DNA of 64,000 nucleotides from an uncultured Halanaerobiales bacterium (GCA_913055675.1 CAJXKY010000003.1:17805-81804), one strand, 5' to 3'; numbered from the stretch's first letter, positions 25,488-36,462 are shown. Numbers and translations are program-made. Notes: generated by a model from the sequence alone, not told the origin.

Positions 25488-25536
25488 ATTGCATATAAAG
25501 GAAAGTTTTACCATATATAGAATAATATAACATGAG

Positions 25537-25902
25537 GTGGTAATAATTAAATCAAAAATAATAAATTCAATTTTAGTAGTAGCAATAATATTTCTATGTA
25601 TGACATTATTTAATATTTTTAACAATAGGAAAATAACCAAAAATTACAAAGATGTTACCTTGGAAAGTTTTAAAAAACAAAGATTTCGAGTGGTTGATAG
25701 TAATAAAAATATAAAAAGTGAAATTAAAATCCATATTGGTGGGGCAGTAAGAAATCCGGGTTTTTATCGTATAATTCCTGGTACTAAATTAAAAAGAATA
25801 ATTGAAGAGTTGATAATATTAAGGGAAGATGCAAAAATATTAAATTTGAATTTAGATAAAAAAATATATAAAAATGATAAAATTATAATACCACGAAAAT
25901 AA
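25537..25902 (+). CDS. SLBB-domain membrane protein, ComEA-like without the DNA-binding domain
   Basis: A 121-residue protein with one N-terminal transmembrane helix (about 8-28) and an SLBB domain (KIHIGGAVRNPGFYRI, then KNDKIIIPRK). In ComEA, the competence DNA receptor, this is followed by a helix-hairpin-helix domain, which is absent here. It sits directly before comEC, the usual comEA position. The start is unclear: GTG 25537 is the only ordinary in-frame start, but the AGGTGG site at 25535-25540 would suit an ATA or ATT codon at 25543-25548. It is either a reduced ComEA or a different polysaccharide-export-like SLBB protein. Confidence 0.7.
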   Translation: MVIIKSKIINSILVVAIIFLCMTLFNIFNNRKITKNYKDVTLESFKKQRFRVVDSNKNIKSEIKIHIGGAVRNPGFYRIIPGTKLKRIIEELIILREDAKILNLNLDKKIYKNDKIIIPRK

Positions 25903-25926
25903 TAAAACCAAAGGATTGATTTAAGA

Positions 25927-28233
25927 TTGAAGAAAAATAAAAATATTGTACTGGCAGTCGTAATTTTTATACTAGGAATTATTAGTGGATATTATTTTAT
26001 AAGTTACAAATTTGTATTACTTATAGCAGGGACTTTTTTATTATTAATTATAACTTTAAGGAAAACCAAAAAAATATATATTTATGTATTAATTGGTATA
26101 TTTCTATTTGGATTTTTTTATATGTTACACTATCAATCAAATTATTATAGCGTTTATTCACTCAACAATTATAATGGTCGGGTAGTTGAAGTGGTAGGTA
26201 AAATTAAATTAAAATTAAATTCTGTAGAAGGAAATTCTGTCATTTTAAAACCATATTTAATAGATAATAAAAGAATTAAATATGGTAACATACAATTGTG
26301 GGAAAGTGATTTAACTAATAGTATACAACATGGAGATTTGGTAATAGCAAGGGTTAAATTGAATCAACCTCAAAAGGCAAGTAATCCAGGAGGGTTTTCC
26401 TATTATAAATTTCTCAAAAAGAAAAAGATCTATAGTGTGGGTAATGTATTTGAAATATATAAAATTCAAAATTACTTTTTATTATCAGAACCCATTATAA
26501 AGTTAAAAAAATCTCTATTAGGTTCTATTGATCAAAAAATATCTACTCCGGTCAATGAGTTTATTAAAGCATTAATTTTAGGTGAAAAAAGTAATTTGAA
26601 TCAAAATTGGGAAACAAGTTTCAGAAGAGCTGGAGCTAATCATTTGTTAGCAATTTCAGGCTTACATATAGGTTTTATAACTTTTTTTATTTTACTATTA
26701 TTAAAACCTTTTGCATTAAGTAATAGGTTTATTAATTTCATTTTAACTGCTTTTCTTTTAGTATATGTTATAATGACAGGTTTTAGAGCTTCTGTCTTGA
26801 GGGCTTCACTTTTAGTTTTAATCTTTAGGTATTTTAAACAAATAGATTTGAAGATGGATTTTTTTAATATGATTTCAATAGTGTTATTTATTATCTTATT
26901 AATTAATCCTTATAAATTATTTTCAATTGGACTGCAGCTTAGTTTTCTCGTGTTATTAATGATAGTAAGTTGGTCCAAAATATTAAGTAGATATTTACAT
27001 CCATCCCTAGCTGTTAGTTTTGCAGCTCAACTAGGTTCTATTCCTCTAACTACATATTATTTTAACACATTATCTCCAGCTGGAATAATCACAAATTTAT
27101 GGGCTATACCCTTAGTGTCGGTTATTGTGTTTTTAACATTAACCCATTTTGTTTTTTATTTTTTCACTCCCTTTTTAAGTGGATTTACTGGTCAATTAAT
27201 CTATTGGATAACTATTGTTTTAAATAATGGTATTGAAATTATGTCAAAACTACCATCTGCTGAAATAAAAGTAACTACTCCTTCATTTATTTCGGTAGTT
27301 TTAAGTTATGGGATCTTATTTTTAATCCCATATATTATTACTAATAAAGATAAGATGAAAAAAACGAAAGTTAAATTTTTAAAGATTATGAATATATTTT
27401 TAATTATTGTTTTGGTTGTAACAGTAGTGTTTAGACCAGTCTCTAATAAATTATTAGAAGTCTATTGTTTAGATGTAGGACAAGGTGATTCAATATTTTT
27501 GAAAATCCCAGGAGGGCAAACTATATTAGTAGATACTGGGAGTTCAACAAGTAGTGGAAGTAAAGCAGAAAACACTGTACGCCCATTTTTATTAAATCAA
27601 GGTATTAAGTTCATAGATTATCTTATAATTACTCATTTTGATGCTGACCACAGTGCAGGAACTGAATACTTAATCAATGAAGGAATTGTAAAAAACGTGA
27701 TAATTTCAAAACAATATGATGGGACACAAATTTATGCCCAAAAAACAATAGCCCTTGCCAAGAAAAATAATATAAGAATATTTTGGGCAGAAAACCAAGA
27801 TCACATAAAATTTAATAATATAAAATTAGAGTTTATGGCTCCTTTAAAAAATGCAGTTTATGAGAATAGAAATAATAATTCCATAGCTTTTAAATTAATT
27901 TATAAAGATTTCGAGATGTTATTTACCGGTGATCTAGAACTAGAGGCAGAAAAAGCATTATTGAAAATCATAGAAAAGGATACATTGAAATCTGACATAT
28001 TGAAAGTAGCACATCATGGAAGTGAGACCTCAAGTATAGATAGCCTTATAAAAGAAGTTACACCTAAAGAGGCAGTAATAAGTGTTGGAGTCAACAAGTA
28101 TGGTCATCCCAATAAAAATGTGTTGAAACGTTTAGTAGATAAAAATATTCGGATTTGGAGAACAGACCAAAATGGTGCAGTTATGATAAAAACGGATGGC
28201 TACAATTATAATATTAATGGTTATTTAAATTGA
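25927..28233 (+). CDS. comEC: ComEC/Rec2-family DNA uptake channel protein
   Basis: A 768-residue polytopic membrane protein. An N-terminal DUF4131 region with two or three helices is followed by the competence domain (about 200-480, including NHLLAISGLHIGF). The C-terminal metallo-beta-lactamase-like domain has DVGQGDSIF, THFDADHSAGTEYL and VAHHGSETSS. ComEC forms the channel for single-stranded DNA entry and its C-terminal domain is a putative nuclease. It starts at TTG with AAAGGATTG upstream. It is complete and intact, which suggests natural transformation capability, although ComEA-type and pilus genes are not in view. Confidence 0.92.
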   Translation: MKKNKNIVLAVVIFILGIISGYYFISYKFVLLIAGTFLLLIITLRKTKKIYIYVLIGIFLFGFFYMLHYQSNYYSVYSLNNYNGRVVEVVGKIKLKLNSVEGNSVILKPYLIDNKRIKYGNIQLWESDLTNSIQHGDLVIARVKLNQPQKASNPGGFSYYKFLKKKKIYSVGNVFEIYKIQNYFLLSEPIIKLKKSLLGSIDQKISTPVNEFIKALILGEKSNLNQNWETSFRRAGANHLLAISGLHIGFITFFILLLLKPFALSNRFINFILTAFLLVYVIMTGFRASVLRASLLVLIFRYFKQIDLKMDFFNMISIVLFIILLINPYKLFSIGLQLSFLVLLMIVSWSKILSRYLHPSLAVSFAAQLGSIPLTTYYFNTLSPAGIITNLWAIPLVSVIVFLTLTHFVFYFFTPFLSGFTGQLIYWITIVLNNGIEIMSKLPSAEIKVTTPSFISVVLSYGILFLIPYIITNKDKMKKTKVKFLKIMNIFLIIVLVVTVVFRPVSNKLLEVYCLDVGQGDSIFLKIPGGQTILVDTGSSTSSGSKAENTVRPFLLNQGIKFIDYLIITHFDADHSAGTEYLINEGIVKNVIISKQYDGTQIYAQKTIALAKKNNIRIFWAENQDHIKFNNIKLEFMAPLKNAVYENRNNNSIAFKLIYKDFEMLFTGDLELEAEKALLKIIEKDTLKSDILKVAHHGSETSSIDSLIKEVTPKEAVISVGVNKYGHPNKNVLKRLVDKNIRIWRTDQNGAVMIKTDGYNYNINGYLN

Positions 28234-28297
28234 TAATTAGGTAGAAACTGTGTTAAAATTAATTGAAATCGCTTTACAAAATGGAAAGGTGTTAAAA

Positions 28298-29299
28298 ATG
28301 AATAAAAAAATAGAAAAAATTTTTAAGAAAGATCTTTCTCAACTAGATAATATATATTTAGTTTATGGTGCTGAGGAATATTTATTAGATAAATTTGAAA
28401 ATAAATTTAAAGAGAAGTATGTAGATAAAACAATAGAGGATTTTAACTTATCTTATATTAGAGATGAGGATAACATATATAGAAATATAGTTAATAAAGG
28501 TAGTACTTTACCAGTAATGTCTAAAAAAAGATTTATTATTGTCAAAGTGGGAAATATATTCAAAAATAGTATCCCGAATTTTGAGGTTTTTGAAAAATTC
28601 TTAAATAATATACCTGAGAGTACAGTGATTTTGATTTTAGTTAATGAAGATCTATCTAAAAACAAAAAGAAAGAAATAATTAAAAGACAAGGAAAAGTTA
28701 TAAATTATTCTCCGCCACGATTTCAAGATATAAATAAATGGATAAAATTTCAGTTCAAAAACAGGGGAAAAAAGATTGGTTACAGAGGAATAAGATTACT
28801 TGAGAAAATGTTTAATAATAATTTGCAGCAGCTTGATTCTGAAATTGATAAAATATGTACATATATAGATGAAAAAAATAAAGTAGAAGTCTCTGATATC
28901 AAAGCTATTATGTCAAAGGATCGTAGATTAAAGGATAATACCATATTTGAATTTTTAGATGCGATAAGTAAAAAAGAAAAAAATAAAAGTGTGTATTATT
29001 TTTATCAGTTAATAGAGAATGGGGAAGTACCCCAGATAATTTTTGCTATGATAACTCGAAGAGTTAGATTAATGCTCATTACAAAAGATTTAAAAAACCA
29101 GGGAATCAATCATAAAAAAATAGCAAATAAATTAGGGGAACATCCTTATCCTATAAAAAAGATTTATGGATATGTAGATAATTATAGTGAAAGTGAATTA
29201 GAAAATATGTTAGATAAGTTTCTTAAAGCAGATGTAAAGTTAAAAACTGGAGTAGAAAAAATAGAAAATTCAATTCAAAATGCTATATTAAGTTTATAA
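28298..29299 (+). CDS. holA: DNA polymerase III delta subunit
   Basis: A 333-residue clamp-loader delta subunit (HolA/YqeN). It has the typical opening NIYLVYGAEEYLLDKFENKF, followed by an AAA+-like fold without a working P-loop. A conserved FEFLDAISKKEK segment and a C-terminal collar domain complete it. I chose the ATG at 28298, preceded by AAAGGTG; the open frame to 28250 has no better site. It follows comEC and is convergent with rpsT, exactly as in Bacillus. Confidence 0.92.
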   Translation: MNKKIEKIFKKDLSQLDNIYLVYGAEEYLLDKFENKFKEKYVDKTIEDFNLSYIRDEDNIYRNIVNKGSTLPVMSKKRFIIVKVGNIFKNSIPNFEVFEKFLNNIPESTVILILVNEDLSKNKKKEIIKRQGKVINYSPPRFQDINKWIKFQFKNRGKKIGYRGIRLLEKMFNNNLQQLDSEIDKICTYIDEKNKVEVSDIKAIMSKDRRLKDNTIFEFLDAISKKEKNKSVYYFYQLIENGEVPQIIFAMITRRVRLMLITKDLKNQGINHKKIANKLGEHPYPIKKIYGYVDNYSESELENMLDKFLKADVKLKTGVEKIENSIQNAILSL

Positions 29300-29309
29300 A
29301 AAAATAAAT

Positions 29310-29337
29310 GGCTTATTCATAACGAATAAGCCTTTTT
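29310..29337. terminator. Bidirectional terminator between holA and rpsT
   Basis: GGCTTATTC/GAATAAGCC stem with an ATAAC loop. T's follow on the plus strand, and A-rich sequence on the other side gives T's for rpsT. Confidence 0.88.
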
Positions 29338-29350
29338 AAATACTATTATT

Positions 29351-29614
29351 TTATTTTAAATCATTTAACATTCTTTTCATTTTGGATTTCTTTCTAGCAG
29401 CATTATTTTTATGAATAATATCATGAGATGCTGCTTTATCAATAATCTTATAAGTTTCAGGTAATAAATCTTCTGCTTTTTCAACATTACCTTCTTCGAT
29501 AGCAGCCTCAAATTCTTTAATAGTATTTTTTAGCTTATCCTTCCAGCGTCTGTTAACTTTTCTTTTCTTTTCATTTTGTCTTACTCTTTTCTTTGCTGAT
29601 TCAATAATAGGCAA
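29351..29614 (-). CDS. rpsT: 30S ribosomal protein S20
   Basis: An 87-residue basic helical protein (PIIESAKKRVRQNEKKRK...ASHDIIHKNNAARKKSKMKR). The best start is TTG at 29614, eight bases after the strong AAGGAGG site; the in-frame GTG at 29623 lies inside that site. A UUG start is also used by Escherichia coli rpsT, where it is linked to autoregulation. The gene faces lepA across a promoter region, the conserved arrangement. Confidence 0.95.
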   Translation of the reverse strand: MPIIESAKKRVRQNEKKRKVNRRWKDKLKNTIKEFEAAIEEGNVEKAEDLLPETYKIIDKAASHDIIHKNNAARKKSKMKRMLNDLK

Positions 29615-29765
29615 AACTTTCACCTCCTTGTGAGTGAACGATATATTTATATTTTATTCCTAAATTTGCAACATATCAATTTTAACATTAGATATATAAA
29701 AATGCAAGCTTTAATACTATATTATTACTAAATTATATATACTTTTATTGATTTTGTTTTGTTTC

Positions 29766-29794
29766 TTGATATATGAAATCTACAATGTTATAAT
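29766..29794 (+). promoter_or_regulatory. Promoter of lepA-hemW
   Basis: TTGATA (29766-29771), 17-base spacer and TATAAT (29789-29794). The start codon follows 36 bases later. Confidence 0.8.
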
Positions 29795-29830
29795 TAGCGC
29801 AGTATCGATATAAAGAAAGGAGAAATAATT

Positions 29831-31618
29831 ATGGACTGTCAGCATATAAGGAACTTTTGTATAATAGCGCATATAGACCACGGCAAATCAACTCTTGCTG
29901 ACCGTTTATTGGAATATACGAATACGATATCTGATCGAGACATGAAAGATCAGGTACTTGATAACATGGATTTAGAACGTGAAAGAGGCATTACTATCAA
30001 GGCTCAGGCTGTTAGGATAAATTATGATGGATATGAGTTGAACTTAATTGATACTCCGGGACATGTAGATTTTTCCTATGAAGTTTCAAAAAGTTTAGCA
30101 GCAGCAGAGGGAGCTTTATTAGTAATTGATGCGGCACAGGGAATCGAAGCCCAAACAATGGCGAATATATATTTAGCACTTGAAAATGACCTAGAAATTA
30201 TACCGGTTATAAATAAGATAGACTTAGATAGTGCTAATCCCACAAGAGTAAAAGAACAACTTTTAGAAGTGGGTATTGATCCCGAAGAAGCCATATTAAC
30301 AAGTGCAAAAGAAGGAACAAACATTGATGAGGTTCTAAATGCAGTTATTGAAAGAATTCCAGCCCCAGAAGAAAATACAAAAAAGCCCTTAAGGGCCTTA
30401 GTGTTTGATTCAGTATATGACTCTTATCAAGGGGTTATAGCTTATGTAAGGGTAATAGACGGTGTTGTAAAAGTTAATGACAAGGTAAAAATGATGGCAA
30501 ATGATTATAAATATGAAGTTGATGAATTGGGAGTATTTAATCCAACTATGACTGCTGTAGATGAGCTGACGGCAGGAGAAGTAGGTTATATTATAGCAGG
30601 GATTAAAGATGTAAGAAACTGTCGAGTTGGTGATACAATGACGTCTTCTGAAAATCCAGCTCCTAAACCTTTACCAGGATATAAAAAAGTTAAGCCAATG
30701 GTTTATAGTGGTTTATATCCTTCTGATAATAATGATTATAACCTATTAAAAGATGCATTAGAAAAATTACAACTTAATGATGCTTCTTTAGTTTTTGAAC
30801 CAGAAACATCAGAAGCATTAGGTTTTGGTTTTAGATGTGGATTTTTAGGATTATTGCACATGGAAATAATTCAAGAAAGATTAGAAAGAGAATATGATTT
30901 AGATTTAATAATTACTGCTCCTTCTGTAATTTATAAAGTGAAAACGGAATCAGAAGAGTTATATGAAATAGAAAATCCAGCGGATTTCCCTGATCAAAAT
31001 GAAATTGAAGTTATTAAAGAACCATTTGTAGAAGCTACAATTCATGTACCAGAAGAACATATAGGTTCTATAATGGAACTATGTCAGGAAAATCGCGGTG
31101 AATTCATTGATATGCAGTATGTTGACGAAAATCGAGTTGCATTAAAATATAAGATGCCCTTAAGTGAAATAATTACTGACTTTTTCAACCAATTAAAATC
31201 TAAATCAAAAGGGTATGCCACACTTGATTACGAAATGATAGGTTATGAAGAAGCTGATCTTGTGAAACTCGATATATTAGTAAACAAGGATCCTGTAGAT
31301 GCCTTATCTACAATTGTATTTAATGATGATGCTCGTTATAAAGGACAACAAATTGTAAGAAAGTTAAAAGAAATAATGCCTAAACAAATGTTTAAGGTAC
31401 CTATTCAGGCTGCGGTGGACAATAATATATTAGCAAGAGTAAATATTCAGGCTAAAAGAAAAGATGTACTACAGAAATGTTATGGTGGAGATATTAGTAG
31501 AAAGAGAAAATTACTTGAAAAACAAAAAGAAGGTAAAAAAAGAATGAAAATGGTTGGTAAAGTTGAGATTCCTCAAGAAGCATTTATGGCTATACTTGAA
31601 AGGAATGACGATGATTAA
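29831..31618 (+). CDS. lepA: Elongation factor 4 (ribosome back-translocase)
   Basis: A 595-residue translational GTPase. G1 [11 protein letters not shown]2 RERGIT, G3 DTPGHVDF and G4 NKIDL are all present. The LepA-specific C-terminal domain has [11 protein letters not shown] and the [24 protein letters not shown] basic stretch. It acts on stalled or misassembled ribosomes. AAGGAG precedes the ATG. Its last bases overlap hemW, indicating an operon. Confidence 0.97.
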   Translation: MDCQHIRNFCIIAHIDHGKSTLADRLLEYTNTISDRDMKDQVLDNMDLERERGITIKAQAVRINYDGYELNLIDTPGHVDFSYEVSKSLAAAEGALLVIDAAQGIEAQTMANIYLALENDLEIIPVINKIDLDSANPTRVKEQLLEVGIDPEEAILTSAKEGTNIDEVLNAVIERIPAPEENTKKPLRALVFDSVYDSYQGVIAYVRVIDGVVKVNDKVKMMANDYKYEVDELGVFNPTMTAVDELTAGEVGYIIAGIKDVRNCRVGDTMTSSENPAPKPLPGYKKVKPMVYSGLYPSDNNDYNLLKDALEKLQLNDASLVFEPETSEALGFGFRCGFLGLLHMEIIQERLEREYDLDLIITAPSVIYKVKTESEELYEIENPADFPDQNEIEVIKEPFVEATIHVPEEHIGSIMELCQENRGEFIDMQYVDENRVALKYKMPLSEIITDFFNQLKSKSKGYATLDYEMIGYEEADLVKLDILVNKDPVDALSTIVFNDDARYKGQQIVRKLKEIMPKQMFKVPIQAAVDNNILARVNIQAKRKDVLQKCYGGDISRKRKLLEKQKEGKKRMKMVGKVEIPQEAFMAILERNDDD

Positions 31619-32765
31619 TTTCTTAAACTATAATGATTTTTTTGGATTATATATTCATATACCATTTTGTAAAAGCAAATGTAATTACTGTGACTTTTAT
31701 TCAATTAAAACCTGTAACAGTATTATGGATGAATATATAAATAATTTAAAAGAGGAAATCAAGCTATATTCTGATAAAATAAATGAACGAAGAATTAAAA
31801 CTATATATATTGGGGGAGGAACCCCCAGTACTCTTTCTTCTAAAGCAGTAAGTGATATATTAAACACCATTCACAATAATTTTATAGTTAAAAAGGAAAC
31901 AGAAACTACTATTGAAGCAAATCCTGAAAGTTTGAATAAAGATAAAATTTTAGCTTATAGTCAGGCTGGTATAAACCGAATAAGTTTAGGAGTTCAGTCT
32001 TTTTTAAATAAAGAGCTTACTTTTTTAGGTAGAATACATGATGTGGAGGAATCTCTAAATACTATTGAAATTATTAAAAAACATTTTGAAAATTATAGCA
32101 TAGACTTAATATTTGCAATTCCTGGACAAGATTTTTCAGATTTTAAACAAAACTTAAACAAAGCTATCGAAATAAATCCTCCTCATATTTCATTATATAA
32201 TTTGCAAATTGAAAAAGGCACAGTTTTGTATAAAAAACTAAAAAATAATAAAATAAGAAACATTTCAGAAGAATTAGATTATAAAATGTATAATCACGCT
32301 ATCAAACAGTTAATTAAAAAGAACTATAATCATTATGAAATTTCAAATTTTGCTAAAAAAGGGTATGAATCAAAACATAATTTGATTTATTGGGACTATG
32401 AGCCATATCTAGGTTTAGGACCTTCTGCTCATGGTTTTAATGGTTCTAACCGTTATTATAATGTTCAAGACATAGACTTATACAACAAAAAAATATCTAA
32501 TGGTAATTTGCCCGTAAAGGAAATAGTGGAATTATCAAAAAAAGACTTAATAACGGAAAGAATGATTATGGGTTTAAGGTTGAAAAAAGGTGTGAATAAA
32601 AAAGAATTCAAAAACCGGTTTGGGATATCAGTATTTGAATTATATGGAGAGACAATTGAAAAATTGAAAAAAGAAAATTTAATTCGAATCGACGATGAAA
32701 AGATTACTTTAACAAAAAAAGGTCTAAACCTTGGTAATATAACGTTTGCAGAATTTCTATTATAG
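31611..32765 (+). CDS. hemW: HemW-like radical SAM heme chaperone
   Basis: A 384-residue radical SAM protein. The cluster motif CX3CX2C appears in [15 protein letters not shown] and is followed by GGGTPS, a conserved ANPES and RISLGVQSF. HemW proteins resemble HemN but lack its coproporphyrinogen oxidase residues and are thought to deliver heme. The last Cys of the CxxxCxxCxC pattern of HemN is Phe here, supporting HemW. The start at 31611 has AAAGGA upstream; 31605 is also possible. It overlaps lepA by 8 bases. Confidence 0.92.
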   Translation: MINFLNYNDFFGLYIHIPFCKSKCNYCDFYSIKTCNSIMDEYINNLKEEIKLYSDKINERRIKTIYIGGGTPSTLSSKAVSDILNTIHNNFIVKKETETTIEANPESLNKDKILAYSQAGINRISLGVQSFLNKELTFLGRIHDVEESLNTIEIIKKHFENYSIDLIFAIPGQDFSDFKQNLNKAIEINPPHISLYNLQIEKGTVLYKKLKNNKIRNISEELDYKMYNHAIKQLIKKNYNHYEISNFAKKGYESKHNLIYWDYEPYLGLGPSAHGFNGSNRYYNVQDIDLYNKKISNGNLPVKEIVELSKKDLITERMIMGLRLKKGVNKKEFKNRFGISVFELYGETIEKLKKENLIRIDDEKITLTKKGLNLGNITFAEFLL

Positions 32766-32795
32766 TTAAAATACTTATAATTTTAGACAAAAGTA

Positions 32796-32824
32796 TTGAC
32801 AAAATAATAGCGATATGTTATTTT
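32796..32824 (+). promoter_or_regulatory. Heat-shock operon promoter
   Basis: TTGACA (32796-32801), 17-base spacer and TATTTT (32819-32824), 12 bases upstream of the CIRCE operator. Confidence 0.78.
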
Positions 32825-32835
32825 ATTAATAGTTA

Positions 32836-32862
32836 TTAGCACTCTGTTTTGTCGAGTGCTAA
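32836..32862 (+). promoter_or_regulatory. CIRCE operator (HrcA-binding site)
   Basis: TTAGCACTC, nine bases, then GAGTGCTAA: a perfect CIRCE inverted repeat. It is placed at the expected transcription start of hrcA-grpE-dnaK-dnaJ, so HrcA should repress the operon until heat or unfolded protein titrates GroEL. Confidence 0.97.
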
Positions 32863-32879
32863 AAAAAGAGGTGAAGATG

Positions 32880-33926
32880 ATGGTAAAAAATTTAGATGAA
32901 AGAAAAAAGAATATACTTCACGCCATCATTCAAGAACATATTGTAACAGCATCTCCAGTTGGATCGCGTACTCTTGCTAAAAAATATGAGCTGGGAGTTA
33001 GTTCGGCTACAATTAGGAATGAGATGGCTGATTTAGAAGAATTAGGTTATTTAAAGCAACCACATACCTCAGCTGGCCGTATACCTTCTGATAAAGGTTA
33101 TAGGTATTATGTGGATATCCTTATGAAAAATAAAGGTTTTAATTCTGATAAATTGGTAAAAACTTTATCAGAAATAGCAAAAGATCGTCATGGAATAAAT
33201 AGTATAGTGTCAAGTATGACGACAATGCTATCAGAATTTACAAAATATGCTACAATGATCACAGAACCTGAGTTTAAAAATATAAAGATTAGTGAAGTTC
33301 AACTAATGAAAGTAACTCATAATAAGCTATTATTAGTTATGGTAACAGATAATGGATTTGTAAGCGATAAATTAATAGGTATCGATGAAGAGTTGGATAA
33401 ACGGAAGATAAGATATATAAATAACTTTTTAGTTAATAAAATAGAAGGACAAAATATTACTGAATTAGATAAAGATTACTTTGAAGAAATAGAAAAAGAA
33501 TTAATTAAAAAAATAAATTTATCACACCATATATTTACCATAATTAATAAGGAAATAAAAGATTTAGTTAATCCTGAAGATGTTAAAATATATATCGGAG
33601 GGACTTCCTATATACTTGATCAGCCCGAATTCAATGATATAGATTATTTGAAAAAAGTATTAAATGTTTTAGACCATGAAGATACACTTAAGAAAATCAT
33701 AAGGGCTGAAAAGAACAAAGAATTAGAAGTTAGAATCGGACATGAAAATGAAATGGAGGAAATGCAGCGGTGTAGTGTTGTAATAGCCAATTATTCAATT
33801 GGCGATGAGGCTGTTGGTAAAATTGGAGTTTTAGGGCCTACTAGAATGGAATATCCGCGTGTAATATCTACAGTCAATATTGTATCAGATATATTGAGTA
33901 AAATCATATCAGAGGTGAATAAATAA
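32880..33926 (+). CDS. hrcA: Heat-inducible transcriptional repressor
   Basis: A 348-residue repressor with an N-terminal winged helix (SSATIRNEMADLEELGYLKQ) and the diagnostic TSAGRIPSDKGYRYYVD. The C-terminal GAF-like domain ends with IGVLGPTRMEYPRVIS. It binds the CIRCE element 18 bases upstream, closing an autoregulatory loop. GAGGTG supports the ATG at 32880 (or 32877). First gene of the class I heat-shock operon. Confidence 0.96.
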   Translation: MVKNLDERKKNILHAIIQEHIVTASPVGSRTLAKKYELGVSSATIRNEMADLEELGYLKQPHTSAGRIPSDKGYRYYVDILMKNKGFNSDKLVKTLSEIAKDRHGINSIVSSMTTMLSEFTKYATMITEPEFKNIKISEVQLMKVTHNKLLLVMVTDNGFVSDKLIGIDEELDKRKIRYINNFLVNKIEGQNITELDKDYFEEIEKELIKKINLSHHIFTIINKEIKDLVNPEDVKIYIGGTSYILDQPEFNDIDYLKKVLNVLDHEDTLKKIIRAEKNKELEVRIGHENEMEEMQRCSVVIANYSIGDEAVGKIGVLGPTRMEYPRVISTVNIVSDILSKIISEVNK

Positions 33927-34514
33927 ATGGTGGCTAAAGAGGATAATAATATCGAAAATGAACAGGAATCTGTTCAAAAAGAAAAATTAAATAGTGAAGA
34001 AAACCAAAAAGAAACTGTTGATCTTGAAGAAGATGTGACAGAAGAAGTAATGGAAGAAAGAATTGAAGAAATGGAGAAAGAACTTACTAAAGTAACAGAA
34101 GAAAAAGATGAGTATTTAAATAAGCTAAAGAGAATGAAAGCTGATTTTGTAAATTATAGAAATCGTGTAAATAAAGAAAAAGACCAATTAGAGATTAAGA
34201 CCAAAACTGAAATTATTAATTCACTTTTACCAATAATTGATAATTTTGAAAGAGCGCTTAAATCAGTTGAGGAAGAATCTGAGTTTCTTTCTGGAGTTAG
34301 TTTGATTCATAAACAATTATTAGATGCACTAAAAAAAGAAGGACTTGAAATAATAGAAACTGAAGGGGAAGAATTTGATCCCGCATATCATGAAGCAGTA
34401 ATGCAAGTAGAATCAAAAGAACATGATTCGGGTTATATTGTTGAAGAAATTCAAAAAGGTTATTTAATGGATGGTAAAGTTGTTAGACCGGCCATGGTTA
34501 AAGTGGCTGTCTAG
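33927..34514 (+). CDS. grpE: Nucleotide exchange factor GrpE
   Basis: A 195-residue DnaK cochaperone. It has a long acidic N-terminal coiled coil (residues 10-90, Glu-rich) and a C-terminal beta domain (FDPAYHEAVMQVE, GYLMDGKVVRPAMVKVA). It accelerates ADP release from DnaK. It begins immediately after the hrcA stop with GAGGTG upstream. The N-terminal tail is unusually acidic, which fits a salt-adapted organism but is also common in GrpE. Confidence 0.96.
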   Translation: MVAKEDNNIENEQESVQKEKLNSEENQKETVDLEEDVTEEVMEERIEEMEKELTKVTEEKDEYLNKLKRMKADFVNYRNRVNKEKDQLEIKTKTEIINSLLPIIDNFERALKSVEEESEFLSGVSLIHKQLLDALKKEGLEIIETEGEEFDPAYHEAVMQVESKEHDSGYIVEEIQKGYLMDGKVVRPAMVKVAV

Positions 34515-34559
34515 TACAATTAAAATAAATTAATGATTATATAAAAGGAGGAATCTTTA

Positions 34560-36416
34560 ATGAGTAAGATATTAGGTATTGATTTAGGTACTACAAATTC
34601 ATGTATGGCTGTTATGGAAGGTGGAGAACCAACTGTAATTCCAAATAAAGAAGGTAAAAGAACAACTCCTTCTGTAGCTGCTTATTCTAAAAAAGGTGAA
34701 AGACTTGTAGGTGAATATGCTAAACGTCAGGCTATAACAAATCCTGACAATACAGTGGCATCTATTAAAAGACAAATGGGTAAAGATATACAAAAGAAAA
34801 TGGGAGATAAAGAATATACTCCTCAAGAAATTTCTGCAATGATCTTACAGAAGATGAAACAAGATGCAGAGGAATACTTAGGTGAAGATATTGAGGATGC
34901 AGTTATTACTGTGCCCGCATATTTTTCTGATTCACAGAGACAAGCAACCAAGGATGCAGGTAAAATTGCAGGCTTTAATGTAAAAAGGATAATAAATGAA
35001 CCAACTGCTGCTTCCTTAGCTTATGGACTTGATGATGAATCTGAACAGACAATTTTAGTTTTTGACTTAGGTGGAGGAACATTTGATGTTTCAATTCTTG
35101 AACTAGGAGATGGAGTATTTGAAGTTGTTTCTACTCATGGTAATAACTCCCTTGGTGGAGATGACTTTGATGAAAGAATTATAGACTATTTAGCTGAAGA
35201 ATTTAAAAGTGAAACTGGTATTGATCTTAGAGATGATAGAATGGCTTTACAGCGTTTAAAAGATGCTGCAGAAAAAGCGAAAATTGAACTTTCAAGTGTT
35301 AAACAGACTAATGTTAATTTACCTTTTATTACTCAGACTGATGATGGGCCAAAACACTTAGATGTTGATATAACAAGAGCTAAATTCGAAGAACTTGTTG
35401 AAGACTTAATTAACGACACTATGGGACCAACCGATAAAGCTCTCAATGATGCAGGCTTTAATCAATCCGATATAGATGAAGTAATTTTAGTTGGTGGATC
35501 AACAAGAATTCCAGCTGTACAAGAAGCAGTAAAAGAAAAAATCGGAAAAGAGCCCCATAAAGGTATCAATCCCGATGAAGTTGTAGCAGTAGGTGCTGCA
35601 ATTCAAGCTGGGGTATTATCCGGTGAAGTTGATGATATAGTATTATTGGATGTAACACCACTTTCTTTAGGTATTGAAACACAAGGTGGAGTATTCACAA
35701 AATTAATTGACCGAAATACTACAATTCCAACTTCAAAGAGCAAGGTATTCTCTACTGCTCAAGACAATCAAACCGCAGTTGATATTCATGTACTGCAAGG
35801 TGAAAGAGAGATGGCTAAAGACAATAAGACCTTAGGTAGGTTCCAATTGACTGGTATCCCACCTGCACCACGTGGAGTACCACAAATTGAAGTAACATTT
35901 GATATAGATGAAAATGGTATTGTCCATGTATCTGCAGAGGATAAAGGAACTGGAAATGAGCAGAATATAACAATAGAATCATCTTCTGGTTTATCTGAAG
36001 AAGAAATTGATGAAATGGTAAAAGAAGCAGAAGAACATGCTGAAGAAGACGAAAGAAAAAGACAAGAAGTTGAAACTAAAAATGAAGCTGATGCTTTAAT
36101 TCATACTACTAAGAAAACATTAGATAAGGCGGAAGATAAGGTTGATGATTCACTAATAGAAAAAGTTAAAGATGCTAGAGATGAGTTGCAAGATGCGATA
36201 GATGAAGATGATATAGATCTTATCGAAGAAAAAATGGAATCCTTAAACGAACAGCTTACTGAGTTAAGTTCACAAATTTATTCCCAAACACAAGAAGGGG
36301 CACAAGGTCAAGCAGGTGCTCAACAGCAAGCTGGAGAACAACAGAATGATGATGCAACTGAAGAAGATGACACAGTAGATGTTGACTATGAAGAGGTAGA
36401 TGATGAAAATAAATAA
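34560..36416 (+). CDS. dnaK: Chaperone Hsp70
   Basis: A 618-residue Hsp70. The ATPase domain (1-380) has [29 protein letters not shown] and VGGSTRIP, the linker has [13 protein letters not shown], and the substrate-binding domain and helical lid follow. The C-terminus is a Gln/Ala/Gly-rich disordered tail ending in an acidic [12 protein letters not shown] motif. AAAAGGAGG precedes the ATG. A terminator between dnaK and dnaJ should lower dnaJ expression. Confidence 0.98.
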   Translation: MSKILGIDLGTTNSCMAVMEGGEPTVIPNKEGKRTTPSVAAYSKKGERLVGEYAKRQAITNPDNTVASIKRQMGKDIQKKMGDKEYTPQEISAMILQKMKQDAEEYLGEDIEDAVITVPAYFSDSQRQATKDAGKIAGFNVKRIINEPTAASLAYGLDDESEQTILVFDLGGGTFDVSILELGDGVFEVVSTHGNNSLGGDDFDERIIDYLAEEFKSETGIDLRDDRMALQRLKDAAEKAKIELSSVKQTNVNLPFITQTDDGPKHLDVDITRAKFEELVEDLINDTMGPTDKALNDAGFNQSDIDEVILVGGSTRIPAVQEAVKEKIGKEPHKGINPDEVVAVGAAIQAGVLSGEVDDIVLLDVTPLSLGIETQGGVFTKLIDRNTTIPTSKSKVFSTAQDNQTAVDIHVLQGEREMAKDNKTLGRFQLTGIPPAPRGVPQIEVTFDIDENGIVHVSAEDKGTGNEQNITIESSSGLSEEEIDEMVKEAEEHAEEDERKRQEVETKNEADALIHTTKKTLDKAEDKVDDSLIEKVKDARDELQDAIDEDDIDLIEEKMESLNEQLTELSSQIYSQTQEGAQGQAGAQQQAGEQQNDDATEEDDTVDVDYEEVDDENK

Positions 36417-36432
36417 TTATTGTGTATAAAAG

Positions 36433-36462
36433 AAAAAAAGGGGATATGATTCCCCTTTTTTT
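36433..36462 (+). terminator. Intra-operon terminator between dnaK and dnaJ
   Basis: A perfect hairpin (AAAAAGGGGA/TCCCCTTTTT) with a TATGAT loop and T-run, 16 bases after dnaK. Some transcripts must read through or dnaJ needs its own promoter, which I do not see. Confidence 0.85.
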
